Positions 8,624 to 17,154 of a stretch of DNA of 64,000 bases are shown in pieces (the stretch's first letter is position 1; every line of letters begins with the position of its first letter). Both the position numbers and the translations under genes were made by a program. The stretch is taken from positions 21,695 to 85,694 of the forward strand of contig NZ_BOOG01000033.1 in NCBI RefSeq assembly GCF_016863115.1, given 5' to 3'. The notes under the pieces are model-generated. The model made no database searches. It was not told where the DNA came from and saw only the letters and a program-made list of their open reading frames with translations. This DNA comes from Sphaerimonospora thailandensis (GTDB lineage: Bacteria > Actinomycetota > Actinomycetes > Streptosporangiales > Streptosporangiaceae).

Positions 8624-9166
8624 CTAACTCCGAAACCGGCCGAGGCGCATCAACCCCGGGGTATACCACTGGAGTTGCAGGTCCTGCCGGCCGGAGCGAG
8701 AGCCGACCTCGGGGTAGCGCATCTTCTTGGGGGAGTGGAGCTCCCCGACGGTACGGCGCCGCCGGGCTTCCGCCGGGAAGCGGGCCTCGATCGCGGCGTC
8801 GCTGAGCAGCTCCAGTTCGCCCATCACCCGATCTCGCAGCCGGTCGTCGAAACGCGGCGGCGGCAGGGCTGGTCCGCAAGCGGCGACCACCGCTGACGTG
8901 ATTTCCAGGGTCTGCCTGGCACGTACGTACGGCGAGCAGAGCACGACCTCGGGACGCTCGTCGGCGGGCGACTCCGACAGGTGTACGCCGAGCCGCGCCG
9001 CCTGCCGACATCCCAGCGGGGAGAGCGGAACTTCGGCGTCCCGACAGGTGAGCCCCAAATCGAGGGCACCACTCGCCCGCGCGGCCGCGAAGGCGATGTT
9101 CGCGGTGCTCTCACCGTGCCTGACCACGATCAGCTCGGCGACGCCAGGAATCGGGGACGGCGGCAT
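8624..9166 (-). CDS. Histidine phosphatase superfamily protein (phosphoglycerate-mutase-like)
   Basis: 180 residues. It begins PGVAELIVVRHGESTANIAF, giving the RHGE catalytic histidine at about residue 16. Later RARQTLEIT and a C-terminal region lacking an obvious second GHG-type histidine suggest a short or divergent member. It is the first gene of the minus-strand group that continues into the histidine kinase and response regulator. The substrate cannot be told from sequence; a small phosphorylated metabolite or protein is possible. Confidence 0.75.
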   Translation of the reverse strand: MPPSPIPGVAELIVVRHGESTANIAFAAARASGALDLGLTCRDAEVPLSPLGCRQAARLGVHLSESPADERPEVVLCSPYVRARQTLEITSAVVAACGPALPPPRFDDRLRDRVMGELELLSDAAIEARFPAEARRRRTVGELHSPKKMRYPEVGSRSGRQDLQLQWYTPGLMRLGRFRS

Positions 9167-9223
9167 ATGTCGATGTAATCACGGCGTCGACCTCAGGTCA
9201 GGCGACAGCCTTGAACCATGCGG

Positions 9224-10441
9224 TCAGCCGATCAAGCGGCTGAAGGCGTCCGGCGTGACGATGGGGAGCCCGTACGCCCGGGCCTTGCGAGCTTTGCCGG
9301 AAAGGGTGTCGGGATCGGCGGCGACGAGGAGCCGCACCTTCTTCGTCACGCTGGGATGGGGGATGTAACCGGCTCGGCGGGCCCGTGCCTCCCATGCTTC
9401 GCGGCCGCCGTCCATTTCCCCGGTGAACACGATCAGGTCGCCGGGCGTCAGCTGGAAGCGGGAGATCGCCGGCGTCGTCTCGCCCGCCGTGCGGCTCAGG
9501 GCCGTTTCGACCGCCGCGGGCGGCAGGTCGAGCAGCGCGGCGACCAGTCCCAGCTCGCGGCGTTCGGCCTCGGTGACGACACCGTCGGCGAGCGCCGCCC
9601 CGGCGAGCGCGGCGAGGTAGCCGCGGTGCAGCCGTTCCAGGTCCTCGCGGCCGAGCCCGAGGTCCGTGGCGAGCTGGACCAGGGCGTCGGCCTCCGCCGC
9701 GGAGATGTGATGGTCGAGAAGCACCTGGTCCAGCAGCGCGAGGTAGGAGTCGGCGGCGGCCGGATGCGGCACGCGGGGGAGCCGGTCGACGATGCGGGCC
9801 AGGAAATGACCGTTGCGGTCGGCCGCGACGCCACGCCGTACCGCCGGGGTGTCCGAGGGCGGCAGGTGCGGCCATGAGGTCTGGGTCGCGAGGTGGAGCA
9901 GGTCCCGCCAGGGGACCGCCGGAGCGGCGAGGCCCAGGTAGTGCCGCAGAAGCGCGGCCGCGGCCCGCGCGTCGATGAGCGCGTCGTGATGACCGTTGAG
10001 CGGGATGTCGGCCATCGCGCAGCAGGCCGCGAGCGCGCGGGGAGCCTCGGGAAGATAACGGGCGGCCTCGGCCATCGTGCAGATCCCGAGGTCACGTCGG
10101 AGCGGGACGTCCGCGCCGAGCCGGCTGAACTCCTGCGAGACGAACCCGAGGTCGAAGGGGAGATTGTGCGCGACCACGACGCGTCCGTGCAGGAGCTCGG
10201 CGAGGGGCCCGGCGATGTCCTTGAAGGTCGGGGCGTGCCGTACGTCGGCGGCGCGGATGCCGTGGATGTGCTGCGGGCCCAGATCGCGTTCGGGATTGAG
10301 GAGGGTGGCCCACTCGCCGGTCACCTCACCCGTGGGCGTGAGGTGGACGACTCCGATCTCGATGACGCGATCGTTGCGCCTTGGTGCCAATCCGGTCGTC
10401 TCCACATCGATGACCGCGTAGCCGAGTGGGCCGTTCGCCAT
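9224..10441 (-). CDS. DEDDh 3'-5' exonuclease with C-terminal BRCT domain (DNA polymerase III epsilon-like)
   Basis: 405 residues. The exonuclease domain (about 1-175) shows motif I YAVIDVETTGLA, motif II VVAHNLPFDLGFVSQEF and motif III ALIDARAAAALL preceded by GHHDALID. The middle region is helical with two EAD/EAERR segments resembling a TerB-like fold. The C-terminal 80 residues form a BRCT domain (DLIVFTGEMDGGREAWE, VTKKVRLLVAADPDTLSGKAR, PIVTPDAF). The architecture is common in actinobacteria and suggests DNA repair or end processing rather than replicative proofreading. GGGAG precedes the ATG. Confidence 0.88.
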   Translation of the reverse strand: MANGPLGYAVIDVETTGLAPRRNDRVIEIGVVHLTPTGEVTGEWATLLNPERDLGPQHIHGIRAADVRHAPTFKDIAGPLAELLHGRVVVAHNLPFDLGFVSQEFSRLGADVPLRRDLGICTMAEAARYLPEAPRALAACCAMADIPLNGHHDALIDARAAAALLRHYLGLAAPAVPWRDLLHLATQTSWPHLPPSDTPAVRRGVAADRNGHFLARIVDRLPRVPHPAAADSYLALLDQVLLDHHISAAEADALVQLATDLGLGREDLERLHRGYLAALAGAALADGVVTEAERRELGLVAALLDLPPAAVETALSRTAGETTPAISRFQLTPGDLIVFTGEMDGGREAWEARARRAGYIPHPSVTKKVRLLVAADPDTLSGKARKARAYGLPIVTPDAFSRLIG

Positions 10442-10560
10442 GTCACTCCCTGCTGGCCGTGTGAATCTCCTACACCTGCCTGGAAGATGACACCGGGCGT
10501 ACGGAAAGTCAGCCGGAACGGGCAGAGTGTGACCAGCTCGTGACGATCCGAGGCACAGGA

Positions 10561-10608
10561 CCGCCCGGGCGGCGTGCGGCAGCCCGGGCGGCTCCGGGGA
10601 TGCCCCGG
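10561..10608 (-). terminator. Tandem hairpins downstream of the NUDIX operon
   Basis: Two adjacent inverted repeats sit just after the NUDIX stop in its direction of transcription. One has arms ccgcccgggc (10561-10570) and gcccgggcgg (10582-10591). The other has arms ccgggg (10594-10599) and ccccgg (10603-10608). Both are GC-rich and U-tract-free. Confidence 0.6.
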
Positions 10609-10625
10609 CTCAGCGGTGAGTGAAA

Positions 10626-11093
10626 TCAGCGAGCGGAAACGGTCTTCTGCCACTTCTCAATCGTCTGCTTGTACGGCTCCGGCATGTGGAGGGCCGGCAC
10701 GTCGGCGTAGGCGAAGACGCCGAGCTCCTTGTGCTCGTTGGAGCTGCGGATCTCTTCGTCGCCGGTATAGGTCGCTCCGAAGCTCACGATGAACGTATGG
10801 CGTAGCGGCGTGATCTCGTAGACCCAGGTGTCGATGATCTCCTCTACGGACACGGTGATGTTGAGTTCCTCGAAGACTTCTCGACAGACACAGACCTCCG
10901 GGGTCTCCCCCACCTCGAGCTTCCCGCCGGGCAACTCCCACTCGTCGCGCTCGTTCATCAGCAGCGGGACCTTGCCGCCCATGTCGATGACGAGCTTCAC
11001 GGATATCGGGAGCTGATATTCGAAGTAGCCCGGGTTGCGCTCGACCAGATATTCCGGCATGCCGTTGCTCCGAAGGCGGTCCGGTCCGTCCAT
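10626..11093 (-). CDS. NUDIX hydrolase
   Basis: About 155 residues with a clear Nudix box: GGKLEVGETPEVC, then CREVFEELN, matching the GX5EX7REUXEEXGU pattern. It should cleave a nucleoside diphosphate linked to another moiety; the substrate is unknown. ATG at 11093 lies right after the stop of the upstream PP2C gene. A TTG further upstream and an ATG at 11060 with a nearby GGAG are alternatives. It is the last gene of a four-gene operon of unusual content (dioxygenase, TPR membrane protein, PP2C, NUDIX). Confidence 0.85.
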   Translation of the reverse strand: MDGPDRLRSNGMPEYLVERNPGYFEYQLPISVKLVIDMGGKVPLLMNERDEWELPGGKLEVGETPEVCVCREVFEELNITVSVEEIIDTWVYEITPLRHTFIVSFGATYTGDEEIRSSNEHKELGVFAYADVPALHMPEPYKQTIEKWQKTVSAR

Positions 11094-11094
11094 A

Positions 11095-11940
11095 TCAGTT
11101 CTCACTTTCAAGGGTCAAAAGAATCGCCGCCAAATCGTCGGCATTCTTGAATTTCTTCGCCGCTGCCGCCTGTGTCGGGCCTGATTCGCGTTGCCTGATC
11201 CGGGCGGTGATGCTGTCGAGACCATCCTCGCGCGCGTGGTGGCCGAGGCTATGCCAATCTGGAAATATCCGATAGTCCGCAACAGCGCGGGCGAAGCCAT
11301 CGGTACAGAGCAGCAGTGTGTCAATACTCTCCAACGGAAGGGTCTCCGCGTGGACTTTGAAAACCGCGTCGGGATGGCCGGAGAAAACCGATTCTTCATA
11401 GACGCCTTTGATGTACTCCGTTCGTCGTGCGAACATCGCGTCTACGATCTCCTGCCTTGTTTGCTGCTGTGACCTGGCCCGCTCGACCGCTCCCGCTTCA
11501 CGAGCCTCAAAGAAATCGGTACTGATCTCCCGGGCGACCTCTGACTCGCGATAGGCGATAATAGTGGCGTCGCCGATGCGCCCTAGTTGAACATAGTCGT
11601 CATGTATTACGGCGAGGCCGATCGAGCAACAGGGGTGATTGTGCAGGTCGTGCGGAGAAAGATCTGCCAGTCGGGTGCGCACGTCTCTCCCCAGAGCATC
11701 GAAAACGTCGCCGGCAGTCTTGGCGTCGGCGCCAGAACCGATTACATGCAGACGCTGCTGAACGAGATCCACCAGCCATTGGACATTTGATGCCGCAGGC
11801 AGTGTCATTTCATTGGTGAAATCGGTTGCTCCGTCTATCACCCAGGCGAGGTTTCCCGATGCCCCTGCCCGATCCTCCGTCGGCTTCGTCCGCGAGCCGG
11901 GACTCTGCGTCAGATCAAGGACTTTCAACGGTCTCGTCAC
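11095..11940 (-). CDS. PP2C-family protein phosphatase-like protein
   Basis: About 281 residues. It has PPM/PP2C metal-site signatures: an early Asp-containing strand AWVIDGATDF, a GRIGDATII strand, DTLLLCTDGFARAV, and C-terminal KNADDLAAILL supplying the last Asp. GTG at 11940 is the chosen start because it overlaps the TGA of the TPR gene (GTGA). The domain is shorter and more divergent than typical serine/threonine PP2Cs, so activity should not be assumed. Base composition is more A+T-rich than the flanks. Confidence 0.75.
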   Translation of the reverse strand: MTRPLKVLDLTQSPGSRTKPTEDRAGASGNLAWVIDGATDFTNEMTLPAASNVQWLVDLVQQRLHVIGSGADAKTAGDVFDALGRDVRTRLADLSPHDLHNHPCCSIGLAVIHDDYVQLGRIGDATIIAYRESEVAREISTDFFEAREAGAVERARSQQQTRQEIVDAMFARRTEYIKGVYEESVFSGHPDAVFKVHAETLPLESIDTLLLCTDGFARAVADYRIFPDWHSLGHHAREDGLDSITARIRQRESGPTQAAAAKKFKNADDLAAILLTLESEN

Positions 11941-12926
11941 CGTCCTATCAGATGCGGTATCACTATCAATGCCACGCCGGCCAGGAACGAGACCAGCACG
12001 CGCCACAACGAGCGCGCGGTCATCAATGAGAAGGCCGAGAAGACGATGACGACGGAGCCTGCCATCACTTGGATGAGAGCTACGCCGTCCGCGGGTTTGC
12101 TCTGGCTGGCGATGCTTCCTCCCGCAGCGATCAATGCCACGACCGCGGCGAGCAACCCCATCAACTGGAGCTGTTGGTTTTTGAACTCCGCCAACTCCCG
12201 TCTACCGCTTTCTTGCATTTCGTCCCAGCGAGCCTGCTGCTCCAGCAGGTCGATCCGTATTCGTGTGGTGTGGTACTGAGTCAGCCGCCTGTGATGATCG
12301 CGGCCGTCGCGCGGCTCCAGTTCGATGGCCCGAGTCAGGGAAACGCGAGCCGAATCAAAATCTCGCCGAAGTGCCAGGATGCGTGCTTTTGTTTCATGAT
12401 AATGAGCGACCTGCCCATTGGAGGATATTATGGCTTTGTCTGCGCATTGCTCCGCTTCTGCGATCTCGTTTTTCGTTGGCGGGGTTGACCTCCGTTCGAG
12501 GTATTCTGCCATGAAGGCGGCCAGTTGGTGCACAACTCCAGCGACGTTGGGCATGTCGACAGTCGCCCTACGAGAATATTCCACTGCTTTGCGTAGACTG
12601 GCGACATCCCCGCGGTTGCGTTCGATTATGGCGAGGAAAGTAACGAAGTAGGGTTCTCTGGAGAACTGTTTGGCGTAGCGTGCCACTGTTTGCTCGTAGT
12701 CGGTGTGCCGTTCTTCTCGCCGTATTCGGAGGAGCAGGCCATATAAGGCACAAAAACGTGTGGATGGTTCAAGTCTGGAAAGTTCCAGTATCTCACGTAA
12801 TGTCTCTTCTGGTTCGGGGAGGCGCTCGATGGCGGCCCGTATGGCTTGCGGGAAATCCGGGGATGTCTGCTCAGGTAAGCATCTGAGCTCCCGAATGACG
12901 GCACCATATTTCTTTGGAGCACGCAC
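11937..12926 (-). CDS. TPR-like protein with two C-terminal transmembrane helices
   Basis: 329 residues. The first 240 are helical and repeat-like (for example VEYSRRATVDMPNVAGVVHQL, AEQCADKAIISSNGQVA, DSARVSLTRAIELEP), consistent with a tetratricopeptide solenoid. A coiled segment with RELAEFKNQQLQLMG precedes two hydrophobic helices (LLAAVVALIAAGGS; VLVSFLAGVALIVIPHL). The solenoid probably faces the cytoplasm. GTG is at 12926. The stop overlaps the PP2C start by 4 bp, so a joint function with that phosphatase is likely. No specific family is recognised. Confidence 0.7.
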   Translation of the reverse strand: MRAPKKYGAVIRELRCLPEQTSPDFPQAIRAAIERLPEPEETLREILELSRLEPSTRFCALYGLLLRIRREERHTDYEQTVARYAKQFSREPYFVTFLAIIERNRGDVASLRKAVEYSRRATVDMPNVAGVVHQLAAFMAEYLERRSTPPTKNEIAEAEQCADKAIISSNGQVAHYHETKARILALRRDFDSARVSLTRAIELEPRDGRDHHRRLTQYHTTRIRIDLLEQQARWDEMQESGRRELAEFKNQQLQLMGLLAAVVALIAAGGSIASQSKPADGVALIQVMAGSVVIVFSAFSLMTARSLWRVLVSFLAGVALIVIPHLIGR

Positions 12927-12929
12927 GCA

Positions 12930-13682
12930 TTAACCCTGGAGTTGGTCGGAGCGATCGTTTGTCAATTCGAATCCGGTGTTCATGTGGGAGTGTGCGGAGG
13001 AGCCCATGACTACCGCCATTATCCTAATGGCTTCGCGATTCCCGGTGAATGTTCTGCGGCCGTGTAGAAATCTCTGATTGTGAATCAGGTAGCCCTGCCC
13101 CTCCTCAAATAAGTGGACGGCGGGCGTCGTAAGTGCGCCCTGCATCATGGTGAGCAGGGGCTGGGCGCCGACGGTTGCGGCGTGCGGCTGCGCCATCTGA
13201 TCGGATCTGTACCGGATGCGGTAGCGCTTCGAGTCGGTAGAGGACGAGATGACAGGCAACCAGGGGCGCCCCCTGGATCGTAAGACGACATGTCGTGCCT
13301 CTGAGACCAACGTACTGCGCTCGGCGGCCCGGACAATTTCTGCCCCATCCAAGAGAAGGGACTCACCGCCCTTGGAGGAAGGCTGGGTGTAGAGGCATCC
13401 CACTATCGTGGGTGGCGCAGGTGAATGTGCGCGATCGGTGTGGAGAGGCAAAGACCGGCGTGTGAAGCCGTTGCCGTTGCCGTCGCTCACCGCGAGTGGC
13501 TGGATGACGGTGATCCCGGGGCTGCTCTCATGAGGATGGGAGTAGGGAACCGTCCAATCGCCAAGAAACGAGGTGAGTTCCGCCACGGTGGCCTCGGCCA
13601 CGAGGACGATGCCGTGAACGGCCAACCATCTTCTGGCTTCTACGGCGGTGAGTTGTCGCCCCATCGGCGTCAACAGTCTCAT
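12930..13682 (-). CDS. TauD/TfdA-like Fe(II)/2-oxoglutarate dioxygenase
   Basis: 250 residues. The HxD metal motif is in SLPLHTDRAH, the distal histidine in NQRFLHGRRTFTG, and the 2OG-binding Arg shortly after (EAIRIMAVVM). The N-terminus is family-like (LLTPMGRQLTAVEARRWLAVHG, a short HGIVLV strand). It resembles clavaminate-synthase-like hydroxylases that act on amino acids or peptides. It is the first gene of the A+T-richer operon ending at the NUDIX gene, two bases separating it from the TPR start. The substrate is unknown. Confidence 0.82.
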   Translation of the reverse strand: MRLLTPMGRQLTAVEARRWLAVHGIVLVAEATVAELTSFLGDWTVPYSHPHESSPGITVIQPLAVSDGNGNGFTRRSLPLHTDRAHSPAPPTIVGCLYTQPSSKGGESLLLDGAEIVRAAERSTLVSEARHVVLRSRGRPWLPVISSSTDSKRYRIRYRSDQMAQPHAATVGAQPLLTMMQGALTTPAVHLFEEGQGYLIHNQRFLHGRRTFTGNREAIRIMAVVMGSSAHSHMNTGFELTNDRSDQLQG

Positions 13683-13883
13683 GCCACGGCCCTCGCTGGG
13701 TAGGCAGCAGATCCCGGGTAGGTGGTGCCATGGTAAGTAGACCGCACATCTGCCGTTCTATCCAGTCAGGGTGTGCTCGTCACCGAGCATGCCCGGTTCA
13801 TAATTCTGTTTGTGGTCTGTCCCCTTCCTGCCGCATAATTGAGTTATGATGCGATATCAGCCTGTTTTTGACTGAAAGGGCGA

Positions 13884-14165
13884 TTATTGTGTGTCGTGGA
13901 ATCCGTGCTTATGGTTCGCGCTGTGGCCGATGACGTGCATGGAAAGAGCGCGGGGGGAAATTGGGCGCTTTCCTTGTCTTCGATCGAGGCCAACGGCTGA
14001 GCGCAACTCCCGCACATCCAGCTCCCGCCGCCGCTGCTCCTCGTCGTCGTGATCCTCACCGAGGTGGGTGGGCACCTGGGCCAGGCCCTCGGCGATGGCG
14101 TTGAGCAAACGCGACCAGACCGCCGCGGAAGGGCCACCTCGCTCGTTTGCTCGGCTAAGATCCAC
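13884..14165 (-). CDS. Possible small protein or gene remnant
   Basis: A 93-residue minus-strand frame (MDLSRANERGGPSAAVWSRL..., then AIAEGLAQVPTHLGEDHDDEEQRRREL). Its first half has natural-looking helical composition. The second half drifts to unconvincing sequence (HVIGHSANHKHGF), and composition changes there, so this may be the 5' portion of a truncated gene. It is divergent from the methyltransferase gene. The rest of 13683-14187 holds nothing else I can support apart from the TauD operon promoter. Confidence 0.35.
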   Translation of the reverse strand: MDLSRANERGGPSAAVWSRLLNAIAEGLAQVPTHLGEDHDDEEQRRRELDVRELRSAVGLDRRQGKRPISPRALSMHVIGHSANHKHGFHDTQ

Positions 14166-14196
14166 AAAAGACGCGTCTCAGGCGGGGATGGCTGAC

Positions 14197-15000
14197 ATGG
14201 AAAAAGTGCCGGCGGGAGTCGATCCGACTGTTCCGAGTGTGGCCCGCATCTACGACTACCTGCTCGGTGGCAAGGACAACTTCGCCTCCGACCGGGCGGC
14301 GGCCGAGAAGCTGATCGAGCTGACCCCCAACGCCCGGGAGGGGGTGCAGGCGAACCGGCGCTTCCTCAGCCGGGCCGTGCGACTCATGTGCGAGAACGGG
14401 ATCCGGCAGTTCCTCGACATCGGCACCGGCCTGCCCACCCAGGAGAACGTGCACCAGGTGGCGCTGCGCGCGGCGCCCGAATCCCGGATCGTGTACGTCG
14501 ACAACGACCCCATCGTGCTCAGCCACGGACGCGCCCTGCTGGAGGACAACGCGCAGACCATCGTCGTGGACGGCGACATGCGGGAGCCGGAGGCCATCCT
14601 CGACGACCCCAGGGTCACCGGGCACATCGACTTCGACCGGCCGGTCGGCCTGCTCATGCTCGCCGTGCTCCACTTCGTCCCGGCGGACGAGGACGCCGAG
14701 CGGATCGTGAAGACGCTGCGCGACCGCCTCGCACCCGGAAGCGGCATGGCGATCAGCCACCTGTCGTACGGCGACCTCGACGAGGAGCAGATCCGCAAGG
14801 GCCGGGAGCTCTACCAGAAGACCTCGGCCGGCTCCGCGACGCCCCGCTCGTACGCGGAGATCATGACGTTCTTCGACGGGTTCGACCTGGTCGAGCCGGG
14901 TTTGGTGCCCACCGAGGAGTGGCGTCCCGAGGAGGGGGAGCCCCACCTTCCCCGCCTCCCGGGCGTCGTGGGCTTCGCGGGAGTCGGCCTGCTCCGCTGA
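14197..15000 (+). CDS. SAM-dependent methyltransferase of the DUF574 family
   Basis: About 267 residues with the hallmark N-terminus VPSVARIYDYLLGGKDNFASDR. A SAM-binding motif I variant follows (FLDIGTGLPTQENVHQVA), then YVDNDPIVLSHGRALL, and motif IV-like GLLMLAVLHFVPA. The start at 14197 is preferred because GGCGGGG at 14181-14187 is correctly spaced from it, whereas it abuts the alternative ATG at 14188. The family is abundant in actinomycetes, often with regulatory genes, and its substrates are generally unknown. Confidence 0.9.
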   Translation: MEKVPAGVDPTVPSVARIYDYLLGGKDNFASDRAAAEKLIELTPNAREGVQANRRFLSRAVRLMCENGIRQFLDIGTGLPTQENVHQVALRAAPESRIVYVDNDPIVLSHGRALLEDNAQTIVVDGDMREPEAILDDPRVTGHIDFDRPVGLLMLAVLHFVPADEDAERIVKTLRDRLAPGSGMAISHLSYGDLDEEQIRKGRELYQKTSAGSATPRSYAEIMTFFDGFDLVEPGLVPTEEWRPEEGEPHLPRLPGVVGFAGVGLLR

Positions 15001-15141
15001 GCCCGTGACGACGGCCGGGCCGTACTGCGCCGGCGGCCCGGGCCGTCCCGCCTCGCCGTACGCCTCCGGAATGGGCTGTCAGCAGCTCCGGCTGCGGTAT
15101 CGGATCGAGGTGGGCCCGCAGGATGCGGCGCCCGGCGGGGT

Positions 15142-15999
15142 TCAGTCGGCCGGGGGACAGGGATGTACGGCGATGACCGCGCCGACGGGCAGCGGCCCGT
15201 ACAGGTGGGGGAAGCCGCCTTCCACGCGGATGTCCAGGCCGGTGGGGTCGATGTGCAGGACGGCGAGCGGCTCGGTGACGCCGCTGTAGAAGGTGTCGTG
15301 GACGTCGCGCAGCTGGGCGGCGTCGCGGCTGCAGTGGATGAAGCCCTCCTGCTCGAGGGTGCGGCCGAGGGTGGAGACGCGGTATTCGCCGGACTGGCGG
15401 GCGGCATCCCAGTCGGTGAGCAGGGCCAGATGCCGGACAGTGGCCTGGGCGGCCCATTCGTGTTCGAGGACGGCGTAGACGATCTCGCTGGTCCACTCGC
15501 CTTTGACGTACTCGTTGTCCAGGAGGTGGGCTTCCTGGCGCATGCCGAGCTTGCGCAGGACGGCGGCCGAGGCGGCGTTGCGGGCGTCCAGCCTGCCGGT
15601 GACGCGGTGCAGGCCGAGCTGGTCGAAGCCCAGGCGGAGCATCTCGCGGGCGGCTTCGCCGGCATAGCCGCGGCCGTGGTGGTGGGGGTGGAGGATGTAG
15701 CCGATCTCGCCTTGGCGGTGTTCCCGGCTGGTCCAGATCAGCAGGGTGCTGCCGATGACCTCGCCGCTGTCGGCCAGGATGATCGCCAGTTCGATGACGT
15801 CGCCCTCCTGGTGCAGGGCGGTACGGGTGATCTTTGCGTCGAGGGACGCGCGGGAGGCGTCGAGGTCGCGGGGCTGCCAGTAAAGGTAGCGGGCGACATC
15901 GGGGAGGGACTCGTAGGCGTGGACCGCGTCGAGGTCGCCGGAGGTGAAGGGGCGCAGCAGGAGGCGGCGGGTGGTGATGGGGTGGCGGGGGTGAAGCAC
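15142..15999 (-). CDS. GNAT N-acetyltransferase fused to a DUF952 domain
   Basis: 285 residues. The N-terminal 175 residues are a RimJ/RimL-like acetyltransferase: ITTRRLLLRPFTSGDLDAVHAY, the acetyl-CoA loop HHHGRGYAGEAAREML, and LDARNAASAAVLRKLGM. The C-terminal 110 residues match DUF952: HLALLTDWDAARQSGEYR, EGFIHCSRDAAQLRDV, HIDPTGLDIRVEGG, FPHLYGPLPVGAVIAV. Both domains are complete, suggesting a true fusion. It converges on the methyltransferase gene. The combined function is unknown. Confidence 0.88.
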   Translation of the reverse strand: MLHPRHPITTRRLLLRPFTSGDLDAVHAYESLPDVARYLYWQPRDLDASRASLDAKITRTALHQEGDVIELAIILADSGEVIGSTLLIWTSREHRQGEIGYILHPHHHGRGYAGEAAREMLRLGFDQLGLHRVTGRLDARNAASAAVLRKLGMRQEAHLLDNEYVKGEWTSEIVYAVLEHEWAAQATVRHLALLTDWDAARQSGEYRVSTLGRTLEQEGFIHCSRDAAQLRDVHDTFYSGVTEPLAVLHIDPTGLDIRVEGGFPHLYGPLPVGAVIAVHPCPPAD

Positions 16000-16072
16000 A
16001 GGGCGGAAGTCTAGGGAGGAGGCCAGGGGGCGGCAACGCGTTTTCGAACGCGGCTCGGCACGCGAACCTGAC

Positions 16073-16117
16073 TAACATTCCCTATCGTACATAATGTTGG
16101 GGAGTGTTAGGGAAGTT
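16073..16117. promoter_or_regulatory. Repeat-rich leader upstream of the excisionase-type HTH gene
   Basis: An A+T-rich patch with direct repeats gttgggga / gttaggga (16095-16113) and an imperfect inverted repeat between aacattcccta (16074-16084) and tagggaagtt (16109-16118). It lies just upstream of the HTH gene and could be its autoregulatory operator. Confidence 0.35.
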
Positions 16118-16162
16118 TGAGGAGTGCCCGGCAGGGGGCGAGCGGTGAGCGGAGGGGGAGCG

Positions 16163-16591
16163 GTGGCGCGGCAGTACTACTCGGTCGACCAGGTGGCGGC
16201 GCTGCTGGGCCTCCACGTGAAGACCGTGCGCGCCTACGTACGGGACGGCCGGCTGAAGGCGACCCGGATCGGCAAGCAGTATCGGATCGCACGCGAGGAC
16301 CTGGAGGCGTTCACCGGGAACGCGGCGCCCTCCACTGGCCGGGGCGGCGGCCCGTACGCCGAGGCGTCGACGATCGTGCGGATCGACGGGATCGACCGCG
16401 AGGCCGTCACCCGGCTGACCACCACGGTCATGGCCGCCATCGCCCACGGACCGGACGGCGACGGACGGATGCGCGTCGAGGCCGTCTACGACGAGGAACG
16501 GGCCAATCTGAAGGTCGTCATCCTCGGCGGCCTGGACAGCACAGCGGAGCTGATCAAAATCATCGACGTGCTGGTCGGGGAGGCGGAATGA
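16163..16591 (+). CDS. Helix-turn-helix (MerR/excisionase-type) DNA-binding protein
   Basis: About 142 residues. The N-terminal domain is a classic HTH_17/excisionase fold: YYSVDQVAALLGLHVKTVRAYV, then GRLKATRIGKQYRIAREDLEAF. The C-terminal 80 residues are an alpha/beta domain (RIDGIDREAVTRLTTTVMAA, LKVVILGGLDSTAELIKII) that may sense a ligand. GTG at 16163 is chosen for the GGAGGGGGAG ribosome-binding site at 16151-16160. It precedes the DUF4180 gene by 75 bp and probably regulates it. Confidence 0.82.
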   Translation: MARQYYSVDQVAALLGLHVKTVRAYVRDGRLKATRIGKQYRIAREDLEAFTGNAAPSTGRGGGPYAEASTIVRIDGIDREAVTRLTTTVMAAIAHGPDGDGRMRVEAVYDEERANLKVVILGGLDSTAELIKIIDVLVGEAE

Positions 16592-16666
16592 AGGGCAACC
16601 ACACCGTCCTCCTCACAGGCCGGACCCTGCCGATCGTTCGGCGAACACCAGGAGGTACGCACCCAC

Positions 16667-17065
16667 ATGACTGACGCCCTTCAGCAGATCAACGGCACTC
16701 CGGTCTTCGTGTGCGCGGCGGACGGCGAGCCGCTGCGCGGTGAGCGCGACGCCGTCGACCTCATCGGCAACGCCTCCTATCAGGGCGCCGAGTGGGTAGC
16801 CGTCCCGGCCGGCCGGTTCACGGACGATTTCTTCCGGTTGCGTACGCGCGTCGCCGGGGAGATCGCGCAGAAGTTCGTCAACTACCGGCTGGGCCTCGCC
16901 GTCGTCGGCGACATCTCCCGGCACACCGCCGCCAGCACCGCCCTGCGGGACTTCGTCTACGAGAGCAATCGGGGCACGCAGCTGTGGTTCGTCCCTGACA
17001 TGGACACCCTGCGCGACCGGCTCGGGCCTGCTCCCGCCAGTTCTGAATCAGTCGCGCGCCGGTAG
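16667..17065 (+). CDS. DUF4180 domain-containing protein
   Basis: 132 residues matching DUF4180: FVCAADGEPLRGERDAVDLIG near the N-terminus, AVPAGRFTDDFFRLRTRVAGEI in the middle, QKFVNYRLGLAVVGDIS, and FVYESNRGTQLWFVPD. A strong AGGAGGT at 16650-16656 sets the ATG. The family has no established function. The upstream HTH protein is the likely regulator, since DUF4180 genes often sit next to HTH genes. Confidence 0.88.
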   Translation: MTDALQQINGTPVFVCAADGEPLRGERDAVDLIGNASYQGAEWVAVPAGRFTDDFFRLRTRVAGEIAQKFVNYRLGLAVVGDISRHTAASTALRDFVYESNRGTQLWFVPDMDTLRDRLGPAPASSESVARR

Positions 17066-17154
17066 CTTCTGATGCCCTCGTCAACCCCCTGGTCAGGCTG
17101 AGGAGCGCGCCACCCCTGGTCGATTACGTCGCCGCGGACCGACGACAAGAATGG

